Made by a program: the position numbers and the translations under genes. DNA of 15,125 nt from NCBI GenBank assembly GCA_030146365.1, contig JASLBU010000050.1:1-15125 (forward strand). Direction: 5' to 3'. Each line of letters opens with the position of its first letter. The first letter of the stretch is position 1. This document shows positions 1 to 5,887 of this stretch, one piece after another. This DNA comes from Candidatus Limnocylindria bacterium. Lineage in GTDB: Bacteria; Chloroflexota; Limnocylindria; QHBO01. The notes below the pieces were generated by a model. It did no database searches. It saw only the letters and a list, made by a program, of their open reading frames with translations, and had not been told where the DNA came from.

Positions 1-306
1 ACGCAGGTTTGGCCGGCTGATCACCGCCGCCACCAGCAGGTTGAGCCCGTACAGCGTCAGCGCGACGAGCAGCCACGGCTGGGTGAGCAGCTCCGGCCCG
101 AGGATCCACAGCATGGCGGCCCCCGTGAGCGCCAGGCCGACCCCGATGATCAGCGTGCCCGTGCCCTGCATGGCCATCAGCGTCCGGGTTGCCGGGCCCG
201 GCTCGCCAGCGCTGCGGCGCAGCACGAACGGCAGCAGGACGCTCGGCAACAGGAGGCCGACGGCAAGCCCGATGTGGATGACCAGAAGGACCGGGAACCA
301 GTTCAT
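1..306 (-). CDS. Small integral membrane protein, DUF2269-like (partial, C-terminus beyond window)
   Basis: An open frame runs from an ATG at 306 to the left edge with no stop, so only the first 102 residues are visible. The sequence begins MNWFPVLLVIHIGLAVGL and shows about three hydrophobic segments (residues 4-28, 46-68 and 76-96) separated by short charged loops, the first containing RRSAGEPGPATR. This is an inner-membrane protein. The pattern, starting with a helix that carries a His near residue 11, resembles predicted integral membrane families such as DUF2269, but the family assignment is by eye. It lies 26 nt downstream of the DUF5808-like gene on the same strand and could be co-transcribed. 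The gap also holds a TAGGAT box 8 nt before the ATG and no Shine-Dalgarno, so a separate leaderless transcript is possible. Function is unknown. Confidence 0.75.
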   Translation of the reverse strand, partial: MNWFPVLLVIHIGLAVGLLLPSVLLPFVLRRSAGEPGPATRTLMAMQGTGTLIIGVGLALTGAAMLWILGPELLTQPWLLVALTLYGLNLLVAAVISRPNLR

Positions 307-314
307 GGCTGCCG

Positions 315-320
315 ATCCTA
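315..320 (-). promoter_or_regulatory. Putative -10 box TAGGAT for leaderless start at 306
   Basis: TAGGAT on the minus strand lies 8 nt before the ATG at 306. That is the usual distance from a -10 box to a transcription start, so the mRNA would begin at or next to the start codon. No Shine-Dalgarno is present and no clear -35 is visible. The same hexamer precedes the peptidase gene at 5878. Confidence 0.4.
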
Positions 321-332
321 GCGCAGGCCCGG

Positions 333-680
333 TCAGCGCCCCTTCGTGAACTCCTGCCGCACGCCGAGGCGACGCAGGACCGTCGGAATGTTCACGGACC
401 AGCCAACGCCGAGCGGGCGATCGGTGAACAGCCGCGGCGATCTCGGGTTCCAGTACGCCTGGCGCAGGGTCTCCAGCGATGGGATCCGGAAGTCGTACGG
501 CACGGCGCCGAGCAGCTTGCCGTGCCACTTCCGCTCGGCTGGCGGCTTGCGCAGCTCGGTGTACAGGGCGCCCAGGACGGCGCCGACGACGGCCGTTCTC
601 ACCAGCCACAGGAGCGCGTCGAGCTCGCCCCGAGCGGTGTCGGCCTTGCGAGACAGGTCGTCGCGAACGTTGTCGATCAT
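333..680 (-). CDS. Small membrane-anchored protein with C-terminal DUF5808-like motif
   Basis: A 115-residue protein. The start at 680 is chosen because an excellent ribosome binding site (AAGGAGGA, 684-691) ends 3 nt before the ATG; the open frame extends further upstream but lacks such a signal. Residues 1-22 are charged, and residues 23-42 (LLWLVRTAVVGAVLGALYTE) form one predicted membrane helix. The rest is soluble. The C-terminal part, residues 76-98, reads roughly YWNPRSPRLFTDRPLGVGW followed by SVN. This resembles the DUF5808 pattern, in which a YxNPxDPRLFVxxRxGxGWxxN motif is repeated in bacterial membrane proteins of unknown function. It is followed after 26 nt by the membrane protein ending off-window and is divergent from the dehydrogenase at 795. 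No biochemical role is known; the motif match is by recognition only. Confidence 0.75.
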   Translation of the reverse strand: MIDNVRDDLSRKADTARGELDALLWLVRTAVVGAVLGALYTELRKPPAERKWHGKLLGAVPYDFRIPSLETLRQAYWNPRSPRLFTDRPLGVGWSVNIPTVLRRLGVRQEFTKGR

Positions 681-683
681 GGG

Positions 684-691
684 TCCTCCTT
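684..691 (-). promoter_or_regulatory. Strong Shine-Dalgarno (AAGGAGGA)
   Basis: AAGGAGGA on the minus strand ends 3 nt before the ATG at 680. It fixes the start of the DUF5808-like gene inside a much longer open frame. It is one of the few strong ribosome binding sites in this window. Confidence 0.7.
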
Positions 692-713
692 GCCTGCTTC
701 TCCTCGCAAGCCC

Positions 714-729
714 CATGCCGCGTGGCATG
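714..729. repeat. Inverted repeat in divergent intergenic region
   Basis: CATGCC and GGCATG arms of 6 bp with a 4-nt spacer lie in the 114-bp region between the divergent starts at 680 and 795. Just beside it, an 11-bp direct repeat CCGATGCGCCG occurs at 739-749 and 778-788. Either could be an operator for one or both genes. Short GC-rich repeats arise easily in DNA of this composition, so confidence is low. Confidence 0.3.
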
Positions 730-794
730 ATGCGCGGACCGATGCGCCGCGCTCCGCACCATAGTCGTCGCCACCAGCCGATGCGCCGTCTCGG

Positions 795-1760
795 ATGAGC
801 GCGATCCCGTTCCTCGAGGCGTCCGCCATCCGGCGCGCCGTCCCGATTGAGGCGCTGATCGATGCGGTCGAGGCGGCGTACCGCGACGTCGCCGCCGACC
901 GCGACAGATCGCCGCTTCGCTCGCACGTCGAGCTGGAGGGCGGAAGCCTGCTGCTCATGCCCGGCGTGCGCACGGGTGGAGCGGGCGCGACCGTGAAGCT
1001 CGTCACGGTCATGCCCGCCAACCCCGATCGTGGCCTGCCGACGCTCCACGCCCTGGTGGTCTGGATCGACGCGACGACGGGGGAGCCGGTCGCGCTCATC
1101 GACGGCGCCACGGTGACGGCGATGCGCACCGGTGCGGCGTCCGGCGCGGCGACGCGGCTCCTCGCGCGGCTCGATGCGGCCACCCTGGCGGTCATCGGTG
1201 CGGGCGGCCAGGCCGAATGGCAGGTCCGGGCGGTGATCGCGGCGCGGCCGATCAGGCGCGTGCTCGTTCACGCTCGCTCGGCCGAGCACCGCTCCGAGTT
1301 CGCCACGAGGATGGCCGAGGCGACCGGGCTGGAGGTGGTGGCGGTCGACACGGCCCGCGAGGCCGTCGAGGCCGCCGACGTCGTGTGCTGCGCGACGACC
1401 TCCTCGACTCCGGTCTTCGACGCCGCGTGGGTGCGCCCGGGGACCCACGTCAATGGGATCGGCGCCTTCCAGCTCTCGATGGTCGAGCTGCCCCCGGAGC
1501 TCTTCAGCCGCGCCGATCTGGTGACGGTCGACTCGGTCAGCGCGGCCCTCGCCGAGGCGGGGGACGTGGTGGCGGCGCTGCGGGGAGGGTCAGTGGCGAA
1601 GGGCGACCTCGTGCCGATCGGCGACGTCGATCAAGACTGGTGCCGATCGCGAGACCCGGACGCGGTCACGGTCTTCAAGTCGGTAGGCCTGGCCATCCAG
1701 GACGTGGCCGCGGCCGAGCTCATCGCCGCTCGGCTGCTCGAACGCCATCGCCCGGGATAG
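795..1760 (+). CDS. Ornithine cyclodeaminase/mu-crystallin family NAD(P)-dependent enzyme
   Basis: A 321-residue soluble enzyme of normal length for the family, which includes ornithine cyclodeaminase, bacterial alanine dehydrogenase of the archaeal type, and ketimine reductase (Δ1-pyrroline-2-carboxylate reductase). Visible landmarks are K68 in VKLVTV, R111 in the AMRTGA motif (the positions that bind the substrate carboxylate in this family), the dinucleotide-binding loop GAGGQAEWQ at 135-143, NGIGAF at 220-225, and the closing motif FKSVGLAIQD at 294-303. The order is an N-terminal half of the substrate domain, a Rossmann domain at about 125-270, then the C-terminal return to the first domain. 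The true substrate cannot be read from sequence. The gene stands alone on the plus strand; no Shine-Dalgarno is visible, and the nearest -10-like box, CATAGT, is at 760-765. Its last 171 nt overlap, antisense, the end of the SpoIID gene. Confidence 0.9.
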   Translation: MSAIPFLEASAIRRAVPIEALIDAVEAAYRDVAADRDRSPLRSHVELEGGSLLLMPGVRTGGAGATVKLVTVMPANPDRGLPTLHALVVWIDATTGEPVALIDGATVTAMRTGAASGAATRLLARLDAATLAVIGAGGQAEWQVRAVIAARPIRRVLVHARSAEHRSEFATRMAEATGLEVVAVDTAREAVEAADVVCCATTSSTPVFDAAWVRPGTHVNGIGAFQLSMVELPPELFSRADLVTVDSVSAALAEAGDVVAALRGGSVAKGDLVPIGDVDQDWCRSRDPDAVTVFKSVGLAIQDVAAAELIAARLLERHRPG

Positions 1761-2918
1761 CCGCTCGGAGACCGTCCTCAGCATCTGCACCACGAGCGAG
1801 CGGACCTGCAGCCACCGGGTGGCTGTGGCGGATGGCGGTTCCACGGCTCGCTGCGCTGCCCGTGCGTCCGCCGCGTCGGCGGCGATCTCGAACAGGGCCG
1901 CGCGCGACATCGGCTCGATCGGTAAGGAAACGGCCGGGTCTGCGGAGAGAGGCGAGGCCACGGGCGTAAACGGAGCGGTCGCCCGCGTCACGTTGACGGC
2001 GATGGGCTCTGGCTGGAGCGGGGGCGGAGGTGCGGGAGCGGTCAGGCCGTGCTGGCCGCCCCCCGGCGCCTCGAGTGGCGGTGCTGCCGAAGGCAAGGTG
2101 GATGGCACGGGCGCTGGCGGCGGAGTGGGAGCAGACATGGGGCTGGAGGAGGGAGCCGCGCTGACAGGGGGTGCGGGCGTGCCGGGCGGCGGCGCGGTGG
2201 GGTTCGGCGTCGCCGCGGGCGTGGGACGCGGTGTCGGCATGGGCGTCGGGGCCACGGTGGGTCGGGCGGTCGGCGTGGGTGCTGGCGTCGCGGGCGCGGG
2301 GGCCGCCGACACCGTGACGCCGCTGTAGTACGTCGTGAGAATCTGAGCCGCGCTCCTGCCAGCAACGCCGCATGCCTGGGTCCCCCACTGGAACATCTGC
2401 CAGCCGTTGGCCCCGTTCCCGCAGGGCTCGTTCGGCTGCCCGGCGTTGTAGTAGGTCGGGAAGATGCGCCCGCTTCTCAATGCCAAGGTGCCCCAGGTCG
2501 CGTCCACGGCGGCCGCCATGGCGGCGTACGTCGGACGGCTGGGGTCGTAGTGCTGGTCGCGGGTGGAATCGAAGACGTCGAAGCACGCCCCGGCGGCATT
2601 GGTGTAGCCGCGCCAGTGCAGGACCTGGTACCAGGCGTAGTTCTTCACCGCGAGCGCGCCCGCTCGCAGCGACTCGGTCGTCCAGCTGCTGATCCATTCC
2701 CTCGACAGCACGTTCTGCACGTACGCGCGGAAGTCCACGGTGTCGACCGTTCCGGTCGCCGCCCGGAAGACCCGGATCGATGTCGGAGGCACGGTCTCGG
2801 AGGAATACGCGCCGCACTGGGCGGCGGCCGACATCGGGGTGGGGACCGCCATCGGGGCCGCCACGGCCGCCACGAGCATCACGGCGAGCACGCTCGCCGA
2901 TGTGAGTCTTTGGTGCAT
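1590..2918 (-). CDS. Secreted SpoIID/LytB-domain protein with Pro/Thr-rich linker
   Basis: A 442-residue protein. Start 2918 is chosen because it puts a signal peptide directly at the N-terminus (hydrophobic residues 9-26, likely cleavage near AAA-Q at 31-34); an upstream ATG at 2957 adds 13 charged residues. Residues about 60-205 are a SpoIID domain: the motif VLSREWISSWTTESLRAGAL, then AVKNYAW, matches the family's peptidoglycan lytic transglycosylase core, with E74 at the position of the essential Glu. TYYNAGQPNEPC follows at 155-166. Cysteines 35, 112, 166 and 183 may form disulfides outside the cell. Residues 205-305 are low-complexity Pro/Ala/Thr, as in cell-wall-spanning linkers, and a less repetitive tail follows. 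SpoIID acts in engulfment in Bacillus, but stand-alone SpoIID-domain proteins also occur in non-sporulating phyla, where they presumably remodel the wall. The last 56 residues are antisense to the neighbouring dehydrogenase. Confidence 0.85.
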   Translation of the reverse strand: MHQRLTSASVLAVMLVAAVAAPMAVPTPMSAAAQCGAYSSETVPPTSIRVFRAATGTVDTVDFRAYVQNVLSREWISSWTTESLRAGALAVKNYAWYQVLHWRGYTNAAGACFDVFDSTRDQHYDPSRPTYAAMAAAVDATWGTLALRSGRIFPTYYNAGQPNEPCGNGANGWQMFQWGTQACGVAGRSAAQILTTYYSGVTVSAAPAPATPAPTPTARPTVAPTPMPTPRPTPAATPNPTAPPPGTPAPPVSAAPSSSPMSAPTPPPAPVPSTLPSAAPPLEAPGGGQHGLTAPAPPPPLQPEPIAVNVTRATAPFTPVASPLSADPAVSLPIEPMSRAALFEIAADAADARAAQRAVEPPSATATRWLQVRSLVVQMLRTVSERLSRAMAFEQPSGDELGRGHVLDGQAYRLEDRDRVRVSRSAPVLIDVADRHEVALRH

Positions 2919-2928
2919 TGGACCTGCG

Positions 2929-2934
2929 ACCCTA
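2929..2934 (-). promoter_or_regulatory. Putative -10 box TAGGGT upstream of SpoIID gene
   Basis: TAGGGT on the minus strand is 10 nt before the ATG at 2918, with no Shine-Dalgarno between. This fits a very short or absent leader and supports the 2918 start over 2957, which would lie upstream of the box. Confidence 0.3.
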
Positions 2935-2957
2935 TCGGCCGAATCACCACACTTCAC

Positions 2958-2978
2958 CCCACCGAACGTACCGGTGGG
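2958..2978 (-). terminator. Possible hairpin downstream of exonuclease gene
   Basis: Perfect 7-bp arms (CCCACCG / CGGTGGG) with a 7-nt loop lie 12 nt past the exonuclease stop, between that gene and the SpoIID gene. There is no U-tract, so this may be a stabilising or rho-assisted 3' structure rather than a classic intrinsic terminator. Confidence 0.3.
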
Positions 2979-2990
2979 ACACCGGACCCG

Positions 2991-3875
2991 TCAGTCTGCC
3001 CAGCGGTGGACGCGCTCCCGAACCGTGTCGAAGCCGAGCTCGTCGCACAGGGCAATAAACTCGCCCCGGGGGACACCGTGCCACTCGAGCTCGTCGAGCG
3101 TGCCGCTCACATCGTCGATGCGAGCGTCCCGGTTCAGGGTGGCCAGTCGCCGGAACAGCAGGGCGTCGCCGCGCTGCTGCACCAGGGTCGCGGCAAGGCG
3201 CGACGCGTTGCGGACCGCCACCTCCCAGTCGAGCGCCGAACGTGGGATCGCATCCAGCCGCTCCCAGCGAGCGAGCACCGTGGCGGTGCTCTTCGAGCCC
3301 CAGCCCGGCAGCCCCGGGAAGCCGTCCGAGCTGTCGCCGACCAGCGCCAGGTAGTCCGGGATCGAAGATGGTGCGACGCCGAACTTGCCGATGATCCCCG
3401 CCTCGTCGTAGGTGACGTTGCGAATGCGGTCCCGCAGGACGATGCGGTCGCCGTCGACGAGCTGACCGAGGTCCTTGTCGACCGAGCAGATGACGACCTG
3501 CTCGACTCGGGGGTCGCCGGCGAAGCGGTCGACGGCCGCGGCGATCGCATCATCGGCCTCGTCCTCGACCATCGGCCAGACCGCCATCCCGAGCGCGCGG
3601 AGGGCGCGCTCGGCGTCGCGGAACTGCGCGAGCAGATCGGGGTCGATGCCCGCGCTCGACTTGTAGCCGGGATAGAGATCGTTGCGCCACGACTCGATGA
3701 CGTAGTCGGTGGCGGCACCGATGTGGCTGACGTCCGGCTCGCGCAGAAGGGAGAGCATGGAGTCGATCAGGCCCTGCACCGCGTTCACCGGCCGTCCGTC
3801 CGGCGCGCGGCGCGGCGGCCGCGAGTAGAAGGCGCGAAACAGCTCGAAGGTGGCGTCGACCAGGTGCAGCTTCAT
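2991..3875 (-). CDS. Stand-alone 5'-3' exonuclease (Pol I N-terminal / FEN family)
   Basis: A 294-residue homologue of the 5'-nuclease domain of DNA polymerase I, without a polymerase part. It would cut 5' flaps or RNA primers and act in replication and repair. Metal-binding acidic clusters are visible in order: D7 in HLVDATFELFRAF, VEDEADDAIA at 103-112 (canonical EADD), CSVDKDLGQLV at 130-140 (canonical SxDKDLxQLV), and LALVGDSSDGFPGLPGWGSK at 176-195, which joins the last aspartates (D181, D184) to the helix-hairpin-helix clamp. Length and motif order fit the family. The start at 3875 is chosen because the protein then begins at the β-strand carrying D7; the longer frame to 3956 adds unconserved residues. 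A TATCCT box sits 8 nt upstream and no Shine-Dalgarno is seen. It is co-directional with the SpoIID gene, with a 72-nt gap. Confidence 0.93.
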   Translation of the reverse strand: MKLHLVDATFELFRAFYSRPPRRAPDGRPVNAVQGLIDSMLSLLREPDVSHIGAATDYVIESWRNDLYPGYKSSAGIDPDLLAQFRDAERALRALGMAVWPMVEDEADDAIAAAVDRFAGDPRVEQVVICSVDKDLGQLVDGDRIVLRDRIRNVTYDEAGIIGKFGVAPSSIPDYLALVGDSSDGFPGLPGWGSKSTATVLARWERLDAIPRSALDWEVAVRNASRLAATLVQQRGDALLFRRLATLNRDARIDDVSGTLDELEWHGVPRGEFIALCDELGFDTVRERVHRWAD

Positions 3876-3883
3876 GCGCGCCG

Positions 3884-3889
3884 AGGATA
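3884..3889 (-). promoter_or_regulatory. Putative -10 box TATCCT upstream of exonuclease gene
   Basis: TATCCT on the minus strand lies 8 nt before the ATG at 3875, suggesting a leaderless transcript. The 195-nt gap behind it (3876-4070), back to the mutase stop, holds no gene I can support. It does hold a 7-bp hairpin (CTGGCCG/CGGCCAG, 3908-3925) without a T-tract. Confidence 0.35.
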
Positions 3890-4070
3890 CCGGCTCGGCA
3901 GCGTGCGCTGGCCGTGGTCGGCCAGTAAGCGGCTGGTAATCGGCCGTTGCGAACATGCGTCGCAGCGGGGAAGCGGCGCGGAACGCGTGCCCTGCGTCGT
4001 CCGTCCGCGGTTCCAGGCCGTGGCCCGGCGGCCGCGCCGCTCCCGCACCGCGCGACCCCCGTGGTCGTGG

Positions 4071-5816
4071 TCAGACTGCGAGCGGCTCCTTGTACTCCCC
4101 GTAGACGCGCCGCAGCACCCCGCACATCTCGCCGATGGTCGCGTACGCGCGGACGGCGTCCACGATGGCCGGCATCAGGTTGACGCCGCCGCGGCGCGCC
4201 TCGTCCTCGAGCCGGGTGATGGCCGCGGCATGGGCGGCCGCGTCACGCTCCGCGCGGACCCGCTTCAGCCGGTCCAGATGCCGCCGTTCCTGGACCTCGC
4301 TGATCGCCAGGAGCGGGATCTTCAGCTCCTCGTCCGGGTCGGCGTACCGGGTCACGCCGACGATCTCGCGCTCGTGCGCCTCGATCTCACGCTGCTGCTC
4401 GTACGCCGCGTCGGCGATCTCCGCCTGGGGGAAGCCGGCCTCGAGGGCCTGCACCATGCCGCCCATGTCGTCGATCTGGCGGATGTACGCCCACGCCCGC
4501 TGCTCCGTCTGGTTGGTGAGCGTCTCGACGAAGTAGGAGCCGGCGAGCGGGTCGACCGTATTGGCGACGCCGGATTCCTCGGCGAGGATCTGCTGCTGGC
4601 GCAGCGCCAGCATCGCGGCGTCCTCGGAGGGCACGGCCCACGCCTCGTCGTAGGCATCCGTGTGCAGCGACTGCGTGCCGCCCAGCACGCCGGCCAGCGC
4701 CTGGATCGCCACCCGGGTGAGGTTGTTGAGCGGCTGCTGGGCGGTGAGCGAGACGCCGGCCGTCTGCGTGTGAAACCGCATCCACGTCGATCGCTCGTTC
4801 TCCGCGCCGAACCGCTCGCGGCACAGCTTGTACCAGATCCGGCGGGCGGCACGGAACTTGGCGATCTCCTCGAAGAAGTCGTTGTGACTGTTGAAGAAGA
4901 ACGAGAGGCGGGGCGCAAAGTCGTCGAAGCGCATGCCACGGGCGATCGCGTCCTCCGCGTACGCGATCCCGTCGGCGATGGTGAAGGCGAGCTCCTGCAC
5001 GGCCGTCGAGCCGGCCTCACGGATGTGATAACCGGAGACGGAGATGGTGTTCCAGCGCGGCAGCTCACGCGTGCCCCACTCGACGGTATCGGTGACCAGC
5101 TTGAGCGAGGGCGCCGGGGGGAAGATGTACTCCTTCTGCGCGATGAACTCCTTCAGGATGTCGTTCTGCAGCGTGCCGGTCAGCTGGCCGCGCGGCACGC
5201 CCGCCTTCTCCGCGGCGACGATGTACATCGCCCAGATCATGGCGGCGGGGGAGTTGATCGTCATGGACGTGCTGATCTCCCCAACTGGCAGCCCCTCGAG
5301 CAGCAGCTCCATGTCTGCCAGCGAGGAGACGGCGACGCCGCAGGTGCCGAACTCGCCTTCGGCCATAGGGTCGTCGTGGTCGTAGCCGTACAGCGTGGGC
5401 ATGTCATAGGCGATCGACAGGCCCGTTCCACCCGCCGCGATCAGCTTCTTGAACCGCTCGTTCGTGTCCTCGGCGGTCCCGAACCCGGCGAACATGCGCA
5501 TCGTCCACAGCCGTCCACGGTGCCCGGTCGGGTGGATGCCGCGCGTGAACGGTGGGTCGCCCGGCAACCCGACATCCTCGATCGAATCCCATCCGGTAAG
5601 CCCCTGATCCGGCGGGCTGAACCGGTAGCGCGGCCTGCCGGCATCCGGGTCATTCGCCGGGTTGGCGAGATCGGCGGGCGTGTAGACGGGCTCGATCTCG
5701 ACGCCGGACTGGGTGATGAATCGTCCGCGCCGCTCCGGCTGGCGCTCGAGCGCCGGGTCGAGGCGCTCGCGCTTCCATCGGTCGCGGTGCTCGCCCCAGC
5801 GCTGCTCATCGGTCAT
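4071..5816 (-). CDS. Coenzyme-B12-dependent acyl-CoA mutase large subunit (isobutyryl-CoA mutase-like residues)
   Basis: A 581-residue protein of the methylmalonyl-CoA mutase large-subunit family, containing only the TIM-barrel substrate domain. It ends at GEYKEPLAV without the DxHxxG cobalamin-binding domain, so a separate small subunit is needed and is not in this window. Landmarks are TRGIHPTG near 91-98, TMRMFAGF at 105-112, GLSIAYDMPTLYGYD at 132-146, TGTLQNDILKEFIAQKEYIF at 213-232, SGYHIREAG at 261-269 with catalytic His 264, and GGTQSLHTDAYDEA at 379-392. By alignment with human and Propionibacterium MCM, the Tyr stacking on the radical (Y89/Y110) is F109 here, and the Arg holding the methylmalonyl carboxylate (R207/R228) is Q227. 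Phe/Gln is the published isobutyryl-CoA mutase signature. Generic pipelines would call it methylmalonyl-CoA mutase. Start 5816 gives MTDEQRWGEHR; no Shine-Dalgarno is visible. It is divergent from the peptidase gene by 61 bp. Confidence 0.93.
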   Translation of the reverse strand: MTDEQRWGEHRDRWKRERLDPALERQPERRGRFITQSGVEIEPVYTPADLANPANDPDAGRPRYRFSPPDQGLTGWDSIEDVGLPGDPPFTRGIHPTGHRGRLWTMRMFAGFGTAEDTNERFKKLIAAGGTGLSIAYDMPTLYGYDHDDPMAEGEFGTCGVAVSSLADMELLLEGLPVGEISTSMTINSPAAMIWAMYIVAAEKAGVPRGQLTGTLQNDILKEFIAQKEYIFPPAPSLKLVTDTVEWGTRELPRWNTISVSGYHIREAGSTAVQELAFTIADGIAYAEDAIARGMRFDDFAPRLSFFFNSHNDFFEEIAKFRAARRIWYKLCRERFGAENERSTWMRFHTQTAGVSLTAQQPLNNLTRVAIQALAGVLGGTQSLHTDAYDEAWAVPSEDAAMLALRQQQILAEESGVANTVDPLAGSYFVETLTNQTEQRAWAYIRQIDDMGGMVQALEAGFPQAEIADAAYEQQREIEAHEREIVGVTRYADPDEELKIPLLAISEVQERRHLDRLKRVRAERDAAAHAAAITRLEDEARRGGVNLMPAIVDAVRAYATIGEMCGVLRRVYGEYKEPLAV

Positions 5817-5887
5817 GGGGCCAGTGTGGGGGCAATGCGGAGCGGTGCGCAACCGAGCCACTCGATAGGATGGCCGCATGACCGATG
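5807..5887. repeat. 17-bp inverted repeat spanning both divergent start codons
   Basis: The sequence TGGCCGCATGACCGATG (5871-5887, plus strand) and TGGCCCCATGACCGATG (minus strand, 5823-5807) match at 16 of 17 positions. Each contains the start codon of one of the two divergent genes, 7 nt upstream and the first 10 coding nt. The arms are 47 bp apart. It may be an operator, or a translation-initiation element shared by both genes. Confidence 0.55.
5866..5871 (+). promoter_or_regulatory. Putative -10 box TAGGAT for leaderless peptidase start
   Basis: TAGGAT ends 6 nt before the ATG at 5878. No Shine-Dalgarno is present and no good -35 lies 17 bp upstream. The last T of the box is the first base of the right arm of the 17-bp inverted repeat, so a protein bound there would cover the promoter. 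Confidence 0.45.

Noticed and set aside
681..1448. Upstream extension of the minus-strand frame that ends at 333 (371 codons in all).
   Set aside because: Only the last 115 codons, behind a strong Shine-Dalgarno, look like protein. The rest is antisense to the dehydrogenase and is Arg/His/Asp-rich.
3908..3925. Hairpin CTGGCCG-TGGT-CGGCCAG as a terminator of the mutase gene.
   Set aside because: It is about 145 nt past the mutase stop, with no T-run on the minus strand; short GC arms of this kind are common by chance.
3876..4070. A possible tRNA or small gene in the 195-bp gap between exonuclease and mutase.
   Set aside because: GGTTCCAGGCC resembles a T-arm at first glance, but no acceptor, D or anticodon arms fit. 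Short open frames there are Arg/Pro-rich shadows.
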